The notes under the pieces: model-generated | Seen by the model: only the letters and a program-made list of their open reading frames with translations | What the model was told of the DNA's origin: nothing | Databases searched by the model: none | Origin: Rubritepida sp. | Lineage (GTDB): Bacteria; Pseudomonadota; Alphaproteobacteria; Acetobacterales; Acetobacteraceae | Length of the DNA stretch: 14,760 nt | Assembly (NCBI GenBank): GCA_022843345.1 | Contig: JALHNW010000018.1 | Span: 1 to 14,760 of the forward strand | Reading direction: 5' to 3' | Position numbers and translations under genes: made by a program | In this document: positions 1 to 6,294 of the stretch, one piece after another | Position numbering within the stretch: position 1 is the first letter of the stretch | Layout: the number at the start of each line of letters is the position of its first letter

Positions 1-216
1 GAAAGCCACGCGCTGAAGGGCATGGATTCGCTGCTGTCCATCGTGCAGATGCCCGGCGGCGTGCCGGTGGGCACGCTGGCCATCGGCAAGGCGGGGGCCA
101 TCAACGCGGCGCTGCTGGCCGCCGCCATCCTCGCCCTGTCCGACCCCGCGCTGGCCGCCCGGCTCGACGCCTGGCGCGAACGGCAGACCGGGGGCGTGCC
201 GCTTGACCCGGCCTGA
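1..216 (+). CDS. purE: N5-carboxyaminoimidazole ribonucleotide mutase, C-terminal part
   Basis: Only the C-terminal 71 residues are present; the gene begins before the window, and frame 1 is open from base 1. The visible part contains the class I PurE block [20 protein letters not shown] followed by [17 protein letters not shown], the conserved C-terminal helix region of the octameric enzyme. PurE moves the carboxylate of N5-CAIR to C4, giving CAIR, in the cytoplasmic de novo purine pathway. Its TGA stop at 214-216 lies inside the start region of purK, with 14 bases of overlap, so the two are almost certainly one operon and translationally coupled. The partner that makes N5-CAIR is directly downstream, which agrees with the assignment. 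The identification is secure; the N-terminal half and the start cannot be judged. Confidence 0.95.
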   Translation, partial: ESHALKGMDSLLSIVQMPGGVPVGTLAIGKAGAINAALLAAAILALSDPALAARLDAWRERQTGGVPLDPA

Positions 217-1285
217 CGCGCTTCCCCTCGGCGGACGAATCGGCATCCTGGGCTCCGGCCAGCTCGGCCGCATGTCGGCCATGGCGGCGGCGCGGCTGGG
301 CTTCCGCCCGCACGTCTTCGGCCCCGAGGCGGACGGGCCGGGCATGCAGGTCGCCGCCGCCCGCACCGTCGCCGCCTACGAGGACGCGGACGCGCTGCAC
401 CGCTTCGCCGCCGCGGTGGACGTGGTGACCTTCGAGTTCGAGAACGTGCCCGCCGCCACCCTGGCCGCGCTGGAAGGCCGGGTGGAGTGCCGGCCCGGCC
501 TCAAGGCGCTGTCGGTCTGCCAGGACCGGCTGGCGGAGAAGCGCTTCCTCGAATCCGTCGGCGTTCCGGTCGCCCCCTGGCGGGCGGTGCATTCCCCCAC
601 CGACCTGCGCGCCGCCATCGCCGATCTCGGCCTGCCGGCGGTGCTGAAGACCACCCGCATGGGCTATGACGGTCGCGGCCAGGCCGTGCTGCGCGCGCCC
701 GCCGACGCCGAGGCCGCCTTCGCCCGCCTGGCCCCGCACCCGCTGGTGCTGGAGGGCTTCGTGCCCTTCACCCACGAGCTGTCCGCCGTCGCCGCCCGCG
801 GAGCGGACGGCTCGATGGCCGTCTACGAGGCCTCCGAGAACCGCCACGCCGGGGGCATCCTTGACGTGTCGCTGGTGCCCGCCGGCGTGCCGGCCGCGGC
901 GGCGGAGGAGGCGCGCCGCCTCGTCGCCCGCGTGGCCGAGGGGCTGGAGCTGGTCGGCGTGGTGGCGCTGGAGATGTTCCTGCTTCCCGACGGAAGCCTG
1001 CTGGCGAACGAGATCGCGCCGCGCCCGCACAATTCCGGCCACTGGACGATAGATGCGTGCGCCTGCTCTCAGTTCGAGCAGCACGTCCGCGCGGTGGCTG
1101 GCCTGCCCCTCGGCCCCGTGTCCCGGCACGCGGCGGCGGTGGAGATGCGCAACCTCATCGGTCCCGCGGGGCTGGCGGCGTGGCCCGGCTTCGTCGCGCG
1201 GGGCGATGCCGTATGCCACTGGTACGGCAAGGAGGAGGCGCGCGAGGGCCGCAAGCTGGGCCACGTGAACCTGCTGCGGGGCTGA
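203..1285 (+). CDS. purK: N5-carboxyaminoimidazole ribonucleotide synthase (ATP-grasp)
   Basis: The 360-residue product matches PurK in length and order of motifs. PurK uses ATP and bicarbonate to carboxylate AIR to N5-CAIR, the substrate of PurE. The N-terminal nucleotide-fold motif [11 protein letters not shown] is at residues 14-24, FEFENVP is near 78-83, and the ATP-grasp loop RMGYDGRGQ is at 152-160. The metal/phosphate block [19 protein letters not shown] is at 268-286 and the KLGHVNL tail at 351-357. The start is TTG at 203: it is the only start codon in frame upstream of the glycine-rich loop, and the first internal ATG would remove that loop. Overlap with the purE stop implies coupling. 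No strong terminator follows; several small hairpins without a T-tract lie at 1296-1353. Function is confident, the exact start slightly less so. Confidence 0.95.
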   Translation: MTRPDALPLGGRIGILGSGQLGRMSAMAAARLGFRPHVFGPEADGPGMQVAAARTVAAYEDADALHRFAAAVDVVTFEFENVPAATLAALEGRVECRPGLKALSVCQDRLAEKRFLESVGVPVAPWRAVHSPTDLRAAIADLGLPAVLKTTRMGYDGRGQAVLRAPADAEAAFARLAPHPLVLEGFVPFTHELSAVAARGADGSMAVYEASENRHAGGILDVSLVPAGVPAAAAEEARRLVARVAEGLELVGVVALEMFLLPDGSLLANEIAPRPHNSGHWTIDACACSQFEQHVRAVAGLPLGPVSRHAAAVEMRNLIGPAGLAAWPGFVARGDAVCHWYGKEEAREGRKLGHVNLLRG

Positions 1286-1295
1286 TCCGCGCCTG

Positions 1296-1353
1296 TGGCA
1301 AAACTGCCAGCCGACCCTGTGGCGCATCCGCCACATCCCCCGGGAAATCCCGG
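1296..1353 (+). other. Three consecutive small hairpins between purK and ompA
   Basis: Three perfect inverted repeats follow each other just after purK. They are TGGCA/TGCCA (1296-1300 with 1305-1309, loop AAAC), TGTGGCG/CGCCACA (1318-1324 with 1329-1335, loop CATC) and CCGGGA/TCCCGG (1340-1345 with 1348-1353, minimal loop). None has a following T-tract, so a classical intrinsic terminator is not supported. They could be an attenuated or Rho-assisted 3' end for purEK, or part of a structured region ahead of ompA. The repeats are seen directly; the role is inference. Confidence 0.5.
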
Positions 1354-1396
1354 AGGAGGTGGTGCAACCCTCCGAGCGATGGTGGTAGGGTCTCCC

Positions 1397-1440
1397 CACG
1401 CAGCGAGATATCGCTCGCCCTTGGGCGTGACACGCAGCGA
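1397..1440 (+). repeat. 10-base direct repeat upstream of ompA
   Basis: The sequence CACGCAGCGA occurs at 1397-1406 and again at 1431-1440, 34 bases start to start, close to three helical turns. The second copy ends 34 bases before the ompA ATG. Between them is a short inverted repeat, CGAG/CTCG, around ATATCG. It could be a tandem operator or a chance repeat in GC-rich DNA. No convincing -35/-10 pair was found beside it. Confidence 0.4.
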
Positions 1441-1474
1441 CCGAACGAACGAGTTTGGATTTAGGAGAACGAGG

Positions 1475-2629
1475 ATGAGCCTCAAGAAGGCCCTTCTGGC
1501 CGCGACCGTTCTGTCGCTGCCTGTGGCTGCCCAGGCGCAGCCGATCACCGGCCTGTACATCGGTGCCGGTGCGGGTACGAACTACCGCATGGACAGCACG
1601 GCGAACCTCGAGGCCCTGACGGGTGCCTCGCAGGCTCAGCTCCGTACCATTGGCCTGAGCAACGACACCAAGGTCCGCTCCAGCTGGGGCTACGCCGGCG
1701 TCGGCAGCATCGGCTGGGGCTTCGGCAACGGCATCCGCGCCGAGCTCGAGGGCAGCTACCGCTACAACGAGGTTGACCGGACGACGGTGCTCGGCCTGCG
1801 TGGGGCGCCCAGCACGGGCCGCATCCACCAGTACGGCGTGATGGCCAACGCCCTGTACGACTTCAACCAGTTCAACCTGGGTGGCTTCGTGCCGTATGTC
1901 GGCGTCGGCGCCGGCTACATCTGGAGCGACTGGCGCCGCGTCGGTGGTCAGGGCAACTTCAACAGCGCCGCGACCGGTCCTGGCACCGCCGCCTTCCGCG
2001 TTGACGACCGTGACGGCCGCTTCGCCTACCAGGCGATCGCCGGCGTGGCCTACAACCTGAGCTCGGTCGCGCCCGGCCTGGCGCTGACCGCCGAGTACCG
2101 GTTCATGGGCACCCTGGCGCCGAGCCTGGATGCCGCTGCCGGTGTGACCGCCACGCGCGTCGGCACCTCGGTCATCGCCGGCAAGTACGAGCCGGACAAC
2201 TTCAACCACAGCGTCATGGTCGGCCTGCGCTACGCGTTCAACGCGCCGCGCCCCGCCCCCGTGGTCGCCGTGGCCCCGTCCGCTGCCGCCCCGGCGCCGG
2301 CCCGCACCTACCTCGTCTTCTTCGACTGGGATCGTGCGGACCTGACGGACCGCGCCCGCCAGATCATCGCCGAGGCCGCCACCAACGCCCAGCGCGTCGG
2401 CAGCACCCGGATCGAGGTCTCGGGCCACGCCGACCGCACCGGCACGGCCGCCTACAACCAGCGCCTGTCGGTGCGCCGCGCGGAGGCCGTCGCGGCCGAG
2501 CTCGGCCGCCGTGGCATCGCCCGCAACCAGATCAACGTCCAGGGCTTCGGCTTTGAGCGTCCGCTGGTTCCGACCGCCCAGGGCGTGCGCGAGCCGCAGA
2601 ACCGCCGCGTCGAGATCGTCCTGCGCTGA
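1475..2629 (+). CDS. OmpA-family outer-membrane beta-barrel protein with peptidoglycan-binding domain
   Basis: The 384-residue product has three parts. A Sec signal peptide (residues 1-21) ends in AQA before QPITG. A barrel-like region (22-256) has alternating aromatic/glycine strands such as YVGVGAGYIW and ends with MVGLRYAFN. After an Ala/Pro hinge (257-275) comes an OmpA C-terminal domain (276-384). In that domain D320 in SGHADRTG and R335 in LSVRRAEAV correspond to the Asp and Arg of Escherichia coli OmpA that hold the diaminopimelate of peptidoglycan. It should sit in the outer membrane and tether it to the wall. The ATG at 1475 is chosen because AGGAG lies at 1463-1467 and the signal peptide begins there; a longer in-frame reading from 1295 has neither. 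Frequent GGT and CGT codons, unlike the neighbours, suggest high expression. A near-copy of the C-terminal domain is at the other end of the window. Confidence 0.93.
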   Translation: MSLKKALLAATVLSLPVAAQAQPITGLYIGAGAGTNYRMDSTANLEALTGASQAQLRTIGLSNDTKVRSSWGYAGVGSIGWGFGNGIRAELEGSYRYNEVDRTTVLGLRGAPSTGRIHQYGVMANALYDFNQFNLGGFVPYVGVGAGYIWSDWRRVGGQGNFNSAATGPGTAAFRVDDRDGRFAYQAIAGVAYNLSSVAPGLALTAEYRFMGTLAPSLDAAAGVTATRVGTSVIAGKYEPDNFNHSVMVGLRYAFNAPRPAPVVAVAPSAAAPAPARTYLVFFDWDRADLTDRARQIIAEAATNAQRVGSTRIEVSGHADRTGTAAYNQRLSVRRAEAVAAELGRRGIARNQINVQGFGFERPLVPTAQGVREPQNRRVEIVLR

Positions 2630-2656
2630 GCAGGACGGCCTTCACCGGCTTCCGGG

Positions 2657-2684
2657 AAAGGGGCGGCTCCGGCCGCCCCTTTTT
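2657..2684 (+). terminator. Rho-independent terminator of ompA
   Basis: A perfect 11-base-pair stem pairs 2657-2667 (AAAGGGGCGGC) with 2672-2682, with loop TCCG, and runs into a T5 tract. It lies 28 bases after the ompA stop. The stem is very GC-rich and the tract is on the + strand side, so it ends ompA transcription. Confidence 0.9.
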
Positions 2685-2711
2685 CATGTCCGCCACCCTG
2701 GAGCGCGCAAC

Positions 2712-2735
2712 AAAAAAGGCGGCCCGAAGGCCGCC
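2712..2735 (-). terminator. Rho-independent terminator of the minus-strand secreted-protein gene
   Basis: Read on the minus strand, a 7-base-pair stem GGCGGCC/GGCCGCC closes a TTCG tetraloop, one of the most stable RNA loops, and is followed by six T. On the + strand the six A are 2712-2717 and the arms are 2718-2724 and 2729-2735. It sits 25 bases beyond the stop of the 2760-3308 gene. Together with the ompA terminator it insulates two convergent genes. Confidence 0.9.
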
Positions 2736-2759
2736 CTTTCCATGTCCGGCGTGCGGGGT

Positions 2760-3308
2760 TCAGCGCGTCGCCGTCTGCCCCTGGCCCTGGGCGCGCTGCT
2801 GCCCCTGCGGGCGGGTCTGCTGCTGCCGCTGCTGGCGCGGCGCGGGCGTGGTGCAGACGGGCAGCGAGTAGACCTGCGGCACCTGGCGGTCCACCGAGAT
2901 CTGCGAGAGCGCCTGCACGTTGGGGGCGTTGTACGCCTCCGCGAACAGGCCGCCCTGGTTGCGGCAGAAGAAGGTGCCCTGGCTGATGCCGACCTGCGAC
3001 TGGCCGTTCGCCAGGTTGGTGATGTACTGGTCGGTCTGGCGCTGGTGCTGCCCACCCGCCGTGCGGCGGAAATGGCCCTGCACGCCGTTGAAGGCGGTGG
3101 CCAGCTGCGGCCGGAACTTCGTGACGAAGCGGTTGTAGTCGTCCTGCATCTCGCAGGTGATGGCCAGGACCATCAGCTGGCTCTGCAGGGCGCGCACGTT
3201 GAAGTGCTGCTGTTCCGCCGGCTGCATGCAGGCCTGCTGGGCAGCGGCGAGGTTCGGCGTCAGGGCGAGCAGCGCCGCGCCGGCGAGAAGGCTACGCAGA
3301 GGCGTCAT
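2760..3308 (-). CDS. Secreted cysteine-containing protein with Gln-rich tail, function unknown
   Basis: I do not recognise a named family. The 182-residue product starts with a clear Sec signal peptide, MTPLRSLLAGAALLALTPNL and then AAA before QQ (cleavage near residue 23), so it is probably periplasmic or exported. The mature part has four cysteines (27, 52, 115, 152), enough for two disulphides, and a mostly helical-looking core (QSQLMVLAITCEMQDDYNRF and following). The tail from about 155 is rich in Gln, Arg and Pro and looks disordered. The ATG at 3308 has an AGGAGA ribosome-binding site about nine bases upstream; the same frame stays open further upstream, but that stretch is antisense-like noise. 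The gene is single, with its own leader hairpin (3336-3356) and its own terminator. A structural or wall-associated role is possible but not shown. Confidence 0.85.
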   Translation of the reverse strand: MTPLRSLLAGAALLALTPNLAAAQQACMQPAEQQHFNVRALQSQLMVLAITCEMQDDYNRFVTKFRPQLATAFNGVQGHFRRTAGGQHQRQTDQYITNLANGQSQVGISQGTFFCRNQGGLFAEAYNAPNVQALSQISVDRQVPQVYSLPVCTTPAPRQQRQQQTRPQGQQRAQGQGQTATR

Positions 3309-3335
3309 GGTCGCCCGGTCTCCTGTTTCGGCCCC

Positions 3336-3356
3336 CTGCCCGGACGATCCGGGCAG
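3336..3356 (-). promoter_or_regulatory. Leader hairpin before the secreted Cys4 protein
   Basis: A perfect 9-base-pair inverted repeat (CTGCCCGGA at 3336-3344 with TCCGGGCAG at 3348-3356) has a three-base loop. It lies 27 bases upstream of the start codon and shortly before its ribosome-binding site. No T-tract follows on either strand, so a terminator is unlikely. It may stabilise the mRNA 5' end or bind a regulator. The structure is seen directly; the role is inferred. Confidence 0.5.
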
Positions 3357-3385
3357 AATGATGCTGGGGCAATGGGGTGGGGGGC

Positions 3386-3414
3386 GTTCTACACGCAACA
3401 CCTCAGAACGCGAA
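3386..3414 (-). promoter_or_regulatory. Possible sigma70-type promoter of the secreted Cys4 protein
   Basis: On the minus strand TTCGCG (3414-3409) is followed after exactly 17 bases by TAGAAC (3391-3386), a moderate match to -35 and -10 boxes. Transcription would begin near 3379 and would include the leader hairpin at 3336-3356. The match is partial, so this is tentative. Confidence 0.3.
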
Positions 3415-3420
3415 GCCCGT

Positions 3421-3984
3421 TCATGCCGCCTTGGGGTTTCTGCGTGGCGCGATGTCCGCCAGGCGACGGTCGAGGAAGTCCAGCACCTCCTCCATCTCCG
3501 GGTGGCGGGGTGAGAGCCAGAAGGCGAGCGTCGCGCCGTACACCACCGCCAGCGTGGCGCGGCGCGTGTACCAGGAGAAATCGGCCGAGGTGTCGCCCGC
3601 CGCGTGCCACATGGCGGACGCCGTGCGCGCGGCCACCTTCGCCGCCAGCCCCAGGTTCCAGGGCAGCGCCAGCACGCGCAGCCCGCCGCGCAGCGCCTCG
3701 CGGTGCGGCTCGGCGGCGCGCAGCCGCAGCTCCACGATGCGGCGGATGCGCTGCGGGATGCGAAGTGCTGCCATGTCCTCCAGCGCCGCCGCGGCCTCCA
3801 TCTCGTCATCGGCCAGCGCCGCCCAGTCGGCGACGGCGCCGGCGGTGCCGCGGGGGAAGTGGCTGTCCAGCAGCAGGGGGTCCTCGCCCGCGTCCTGGCA
3901 GGCGGCGCGCAGGGTCGCCTCGCTCCATCCCTCGAACTCGGCGCGCTCCACGGCGGCGCGGATCAGGTGGGGTTCGGTGCTCAT
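3421..3984 (-). CDS. COQ9-family protein (ubiquinone biosynthesis accessory, rpsU-divergent family)
   Basis: The 187-residue product has the COQ9 / 'rpsU-divergently transcribed protein' layout: an N-terminal TetR-like helical part (about 1-60), then the family signature GDTSADFSWYTRRATLAVVY at 130-149 and GATLAFWLSP at 150-159. Eukaryotic COQ9 is a lipid-binding partner of the hydroxylase COQ7 in ubiquinone synthesis. The bacterial members are assumed to do similar work, probably at the inner-membrane surface. The ATG at 3984 overlaps the def stop in an ATGA, so translation is coupled to def. rpsU lies divergently on the far side of def, the arrangement that gave the family its older name; this supports the call independently of the motifs. 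The identification is confident; the biochemical role here is inferred from the family. Confidence 0.88.
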   Translation of the reverse strand: MSTEPHLIRAAVERAEFEGWSEATLRAACQDAGEDPLLLDSHFPRGTAGAVADWAALADDEMEAAAALEDMAALRIPQRIRRIVELRLRAAEPHREALRGGLRVLALPWNLGLAAKVAARTASAMWHAAGDTSADFSWYTRRATLAVVYGATLAFWLSPRHPEMEEVLDFLDRRLADIAPRRNPKAA

Positions 3985-4481
3985 GCGCGGCTCTCCATCG
4001 CTCGGGCCAGCTCCTCGACGAAGCCGAGGCGGCCCAGGTCGGGCATCCGGGACAGGTAGAACATCCCGTCCAGGTGGTCATTCTCGTGCTGCAGCACGCG
4101 GGCGGCGATCCCCTCGGCCTCGCCGGAGACGGGGACGCCGGCCTCGTCCAGCCCGCTCCAGCGCACGCGCGCCGGGCGCTCCACCAGGCCGCGCAGGCCG
4201 GGGATGGACAGGCACCCCTCCCAGGCCGTGGCACGCTCCTCGCCCAGCGGCTCGATCACGGGGTTGAACAGGGCCTGGACCGCCGCTCCGTCGTGCCACA
4301 GGAACAGGCGCAGCGGCTGATGGATCTGCGGCGCGGCCAGGCCGATGCCGCCGGAATCGGCCAGCGTCTCGCGCATGTCGGCCACCAGGCGGCGCATCTC
4401 CGGCGCGTCGGGCCGGGCCACCGGGGCGGCGGTGCCCAGCAGGATGGGGTGGCCCATGCGGGCGATCTTGAGCAGCGCCAT
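3981..4481 (-). CDS. def: Peptide deformylase
   Basis: The 166-residue product carries all three deformylase motifs in order: GIGLAAPQ (45-52), EGCLSIPG (88-95) and QHENDHLDG (131-139). C90, H132 and H136 are the metal ligands and E133 the catalytic acid. The enzyme removes the formyl group from the N-terminal methionine of new proteins in the cytoplasm. Length and motif spacing are normal, so it should be active. The start ATG at 4481 is preceded by GAGGG a few bases upstream. It is the first gene of a coupled pair, its TGA overlapping the start of the COQ9-family gene. The usual partner fmt is not beside it in this window, so this may be a second, stand-alone deformylase. It diverges from rpsU across 136 bases. 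Confidence 0.95.
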   Translation of the reverse strand: MALLKIARMGHPILLGTAAPVARPDAPEMRRLVADMRETLADSGGIGLAAPQIHQPLRLFLWHDGAAVQALFNPVIEPLGEERATAWEGCLSIPGLRGLVERPARVRWSGLDEAGVPVSGEAEGIAARVLQHENDHLDGMFYLSRMPDLGRLGFVEELARAMESRA

Positions 4482-4508
4482 GCACCCTCACATGCGTGCG
4501 AAAAAGCG

Positions 4509-4538
4509 CTTGGCCAAGGGGGGCATCGGTGCTAACCG
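4509..4538 (+). promoter_or_regulatory. Divergent def/rpsU control region with CTTGGCCAAG palindrome
   Basis: The gap between def and rpsU (4482-4617) must hold both promoters. A perfect 10-base palindrome, CTTGGCCAAG, lies at 4509-4518. Within it TTGGCC (4510-4515) could be a -35 for rpsU, with TAACCG (4533-4538) 17 bases on as a weak -10. Being palindromic, the same TTGGCC faces def as well. The -10 match is poor, so the promoter call is weak, but the palindrome itself is clear. Confidence 0.3.
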
Positions 4539-4617
4539 CTCCGGACGGTCACGGGGCGGCTGTCGCACCGTGGCCTTTGCGTGTTCGCGCACCAGCTGAT
4601 GCAGGAGATTGCACCGC

Positions 4618-4821
4618 GTGCAAGTCGTCGTTCGGGACAACAACGTTGATCAGGCGCTGAAGGCGCTGAAGAAGAAGCTCCAGCGCGAGGGCGTGTTCCG
4701 GGAGATGAAGCTCCGCCGGCACTACGAGAAGCCGTCCGAGCGCCGCGCCCGCGAAGCCGCCGAGGCCGTCCGCCGCGCCCGCAAGGTCGAGCGCAAGCGG
4801 ATCGAGCGCGAGGGCTTCTGA
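4618..4821 (+). CDS. rpsU: 30S ribosomal protein bS21
   Basis: The 67-residue, very basic product [20 protein letters not shown] followed by [20 protein letters not shown] is a textbook alphaproteobacterial S21. It binds the 30S subunit near the anti-Shine-Dalgarno region and helps initiation. The GTG at 4618 is chosen because the family begins (M/V)QV and AGGAG lies at 4603-4607, ten bases upstream. A TTG at 4609 would add three residues and sit almost on the ribosome-binding site. The C-terminal Arg/Lys-rich helix ([12 protein letters not shown]) is complete. It diverges from def/COQ9. The stop at 4819-4821 overlaps the likely CTG start of the next gene, so S21 may head a three-gene transcript. 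Confidence 0.96.
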   Translation: MQVVVRDNNVDQALKALKKKLQREGVFREMKLRRHYEKPSERRAREAAEAVRRARKVERKRIEREGF

Positions 4822-5708
4822 GGCTGCGGGGCCGCGTCCTCGCGGTCCTCCTCCTGCTGGCGGCGCGCCCCGCGCCCGCCGAGCTGCTGCCCTTCCTGGT
4901 TCAATCGGACTGCCTGCCCTGGGACTGCCAGGGCGGGCCGATGCTGCATGCGGGCACCTCCCTGCCCTGGCGCAAGCATGACTGGCCGGATGCACGCTGG
5001 CGCCCCGCGCCGCCCGCCGGCCACCAGGCCAGCGACTCGCTGCTCACGCGCTTCCGCGGCGCCGAGGCGGTGCTCCAGACCTTCGACTTCGGCGACGGCG
5101 CGCGCCGCTTCGCCCGCTTCGACGCGGGGCGCGGCGATGGCGGCCAGCTGCTGCTCCGCACCCCCGAGGGCTGGGCCATCGCGATGACGGAGGATGGCGG
5201 CAACGGCGTGCAGTGGTTCCAGCGCCCCGACTGCACCCCCGGCGGCTGGCTGGTCGCCGGCCCCGCCGCCACCGCGGAGTGGCAGGAGGCCATCGCCCCC
5301 CTGCACCTGCGCCGCGGCCCCGATGAATGCCCCGCGGTGCTGGACCGCAGCCTGACCCGCTGGCGCGTCCTGCCGGTGGCCTATCCCTGGCGCAGCCCCG
5401 GCCTGCCGGGCGGCCGCTTCACGGCGGATACCCTGCTGTCCGAACACTGGAGCCACGCGACGCGCGACGCCTCCGACCACCTGGAGCGGTCCTGGTACGC
5501 CCGCCACCTCGGCCTGCTGCGCTGGGAGCGGTGGGAACGGCCCGCGGACCCCCGGCGCGCGGAGGACCTCGCCGCCTCCCGCCGCTGCCCCGAAGTCATC
5601 GGCAGCGAGCCCCCGGCCCCCGGCTGGCGGCGCCTGGACTGCCGCATGTGGACGAACTTCCTGCCCGGCCCCGTTTCCCCGGAACCCTGGCCCGCCGCGG
5701 TGCATTGA
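4818..5708 (+). CDS. Secreted Cys/Trp-rich protein of unknown function, probable CTG start
   Basis: I do not recognise the family. The first ATG in frame is at 4941, but the frame is open well upstream and encodes a typical signal peptide, [20 protein letters not shown] plus A before ELLPF, if read from the CTG at 4818. That CTG overlaps the rpsU stop as CTGA; a second CTG at 4824 has GAGGG nine bases upstream and gives nearly the same peptide. No ATG, GTG or TTG exists in frame between rpsU's last part and 4941. Read from 4818 the protein has 296 residues and six cysteines (32, 37, 139, 171, 257, 275), two of them in DCLPWDC, lost or kept depending on the start. It is also rich in Trp and Arg. 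An even cysteine number and a signal peptide suggest a disulphide-bonded periplasmic protein. The ChaC-like gene follows after seven bases. Coding is confident, start moderate, function unknown. Confidence 0.75.
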   Translation: MRLRGRVLAVLLLLAARPAPAELLPFLVQSDCLPWDCQGGPMLHAGTSLPWRKHDWPDARWRPAPPAGHQASDSLLTRFRGAEAVLQTFDFGDGARRFARFDAGRGDGGQLLLRTPEGWAIAMTEDGGNGVQWFQRPDCTPGGWLVAGPAATAEWQEAIAPLHLRRGPDECPAVLDRSLTRWRVLPVAYPWRSPGLPGGRFTADTLLSEHWSHATRDASDHLERSWYARHLGLLRWERWERPADPRRAEDLAASRRCPEVIGSEPPAPGWRRLDCRMWTNFLPGPVSPEPWPAAVH

Positions 5709-5715
5709 GCCGCCG

Positions 5716-6294
5716 ATGATCCCCGAACCCGACCTGCGCGCCCGCCTCGCGGAGACGCTGCGCCTCGCCCCGCCCGGGGCCTTGCGCCTCTTCGCCTACG
5801 GCGCGCTGACCTGGCAGCGCAACCTGCGCTACGGCGCGGCCAACGCCGCCACCCTGCCCGGCCACGCCGCCCGCCACGTGGTGTGGGACGAAACGAGCCG
5901 CGGCACGCTGGAGGCGCCCAGCCTCACGCTCGGCCTGGTGCCGGGCGGGCAGGCCCACGGCATCGCCTTCACCGTGGCGGGCGCGGAGGACCTGTGGCCC
6001 GCCTGGAAGCAGGAGATGCGGCCGGGCCACTACATCCCCGCCTGGCTGCCGCTGGATGACGGCGCGCCGGCGCTGACCTTCCTGGCCGACCCCGCCAGCC
6101 GCCTCTTCGCCGGCGAGCGGCCGGAGGCGGAGACCCTCGCCCTCATCGCCTCGGGCGAGGGCGCGGAGGGGACGGCGCGCGACTACCTGTCGCGCACCGT
6201 GGACGCCCTGCGGCGGATCGGCCGGCCGGACCCGGTGCTGGACCGGCTGGAGCGTGCCCTTACCGCTGCAGCGCCTGCACGATCTCCTGCGTGA
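5716..6294 (+). CDS. chaC: ChaC-like gamma-glutamylcyclotransferase
   Basis: The 192-residue product resembles ChaC, which splits glutathione into 5-oxoproline and Cys-Gly in the cytoplasm. The substrate-binding loop appears as FAYGALTW (26-33), where the family has YGSL. The catalytic glutamate is E100 in WKQEM, the counterpart of KREM in Escherichia coli ChaC. The block GHYIPAWLPL (104-113) and the C-terminal YLSRTVDALRRIG (157-169) also match. Length is normal. The ATG at 5716 follows the secreted-protein stop by seven bases with little sign of a ribosome-binding site, so it probably depends on upstream translation. Its last 35 bases overlap pntB, which comes from the other strand. The YGSL-to-YGAL change is conservative but lies in the binding loop, so specificity for glutathione is likely rather than certain. 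Confidence 0.85.
   Translation: MIPEPDLRARLAETLRLAPPGALRLFAYGALTWQRNLRYGAANAATLPGHAARHVVWDETSRGTLEAPSLTLGLVPGGQAHGIAFTVAGAEDLWPAWKQEMRPGHYIPAWLPLDDGAPALTFLADPASRLFAGERPEAETLALIASGEGAEGTARDYLSRTVDALRRIGRPDPVLDRLERALTAAAPARSPA

Noticed and set aside
1295..1474. Sixty-codon N-terminal extension of ompA
   Set aside because: It has no ribosome-binding site and would place the signal peptide internally; the ATG at 1475 begins a perfect signal peptide.
1286..1474. Specific -35/-10 promoter for ompA
   Set aside because: Candidates such as TTGGGC at 1421 lack a believable -10 at the right distance, so no promoter was called.
101..2428. Very long open frame on the minus strand across purK and ompA
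   Set aside because: It is antisense to two clear genes, has a low-complexity Arg/Gly/Ala composition and shows no domain; long antisense frames are expected at this GC content.
4609..4617. TTG start for rpsU, adding three residues
   Set aside because: It lies immediately against the AGGAG site, and S21 proteins begin at the position of the GTG at 4618.
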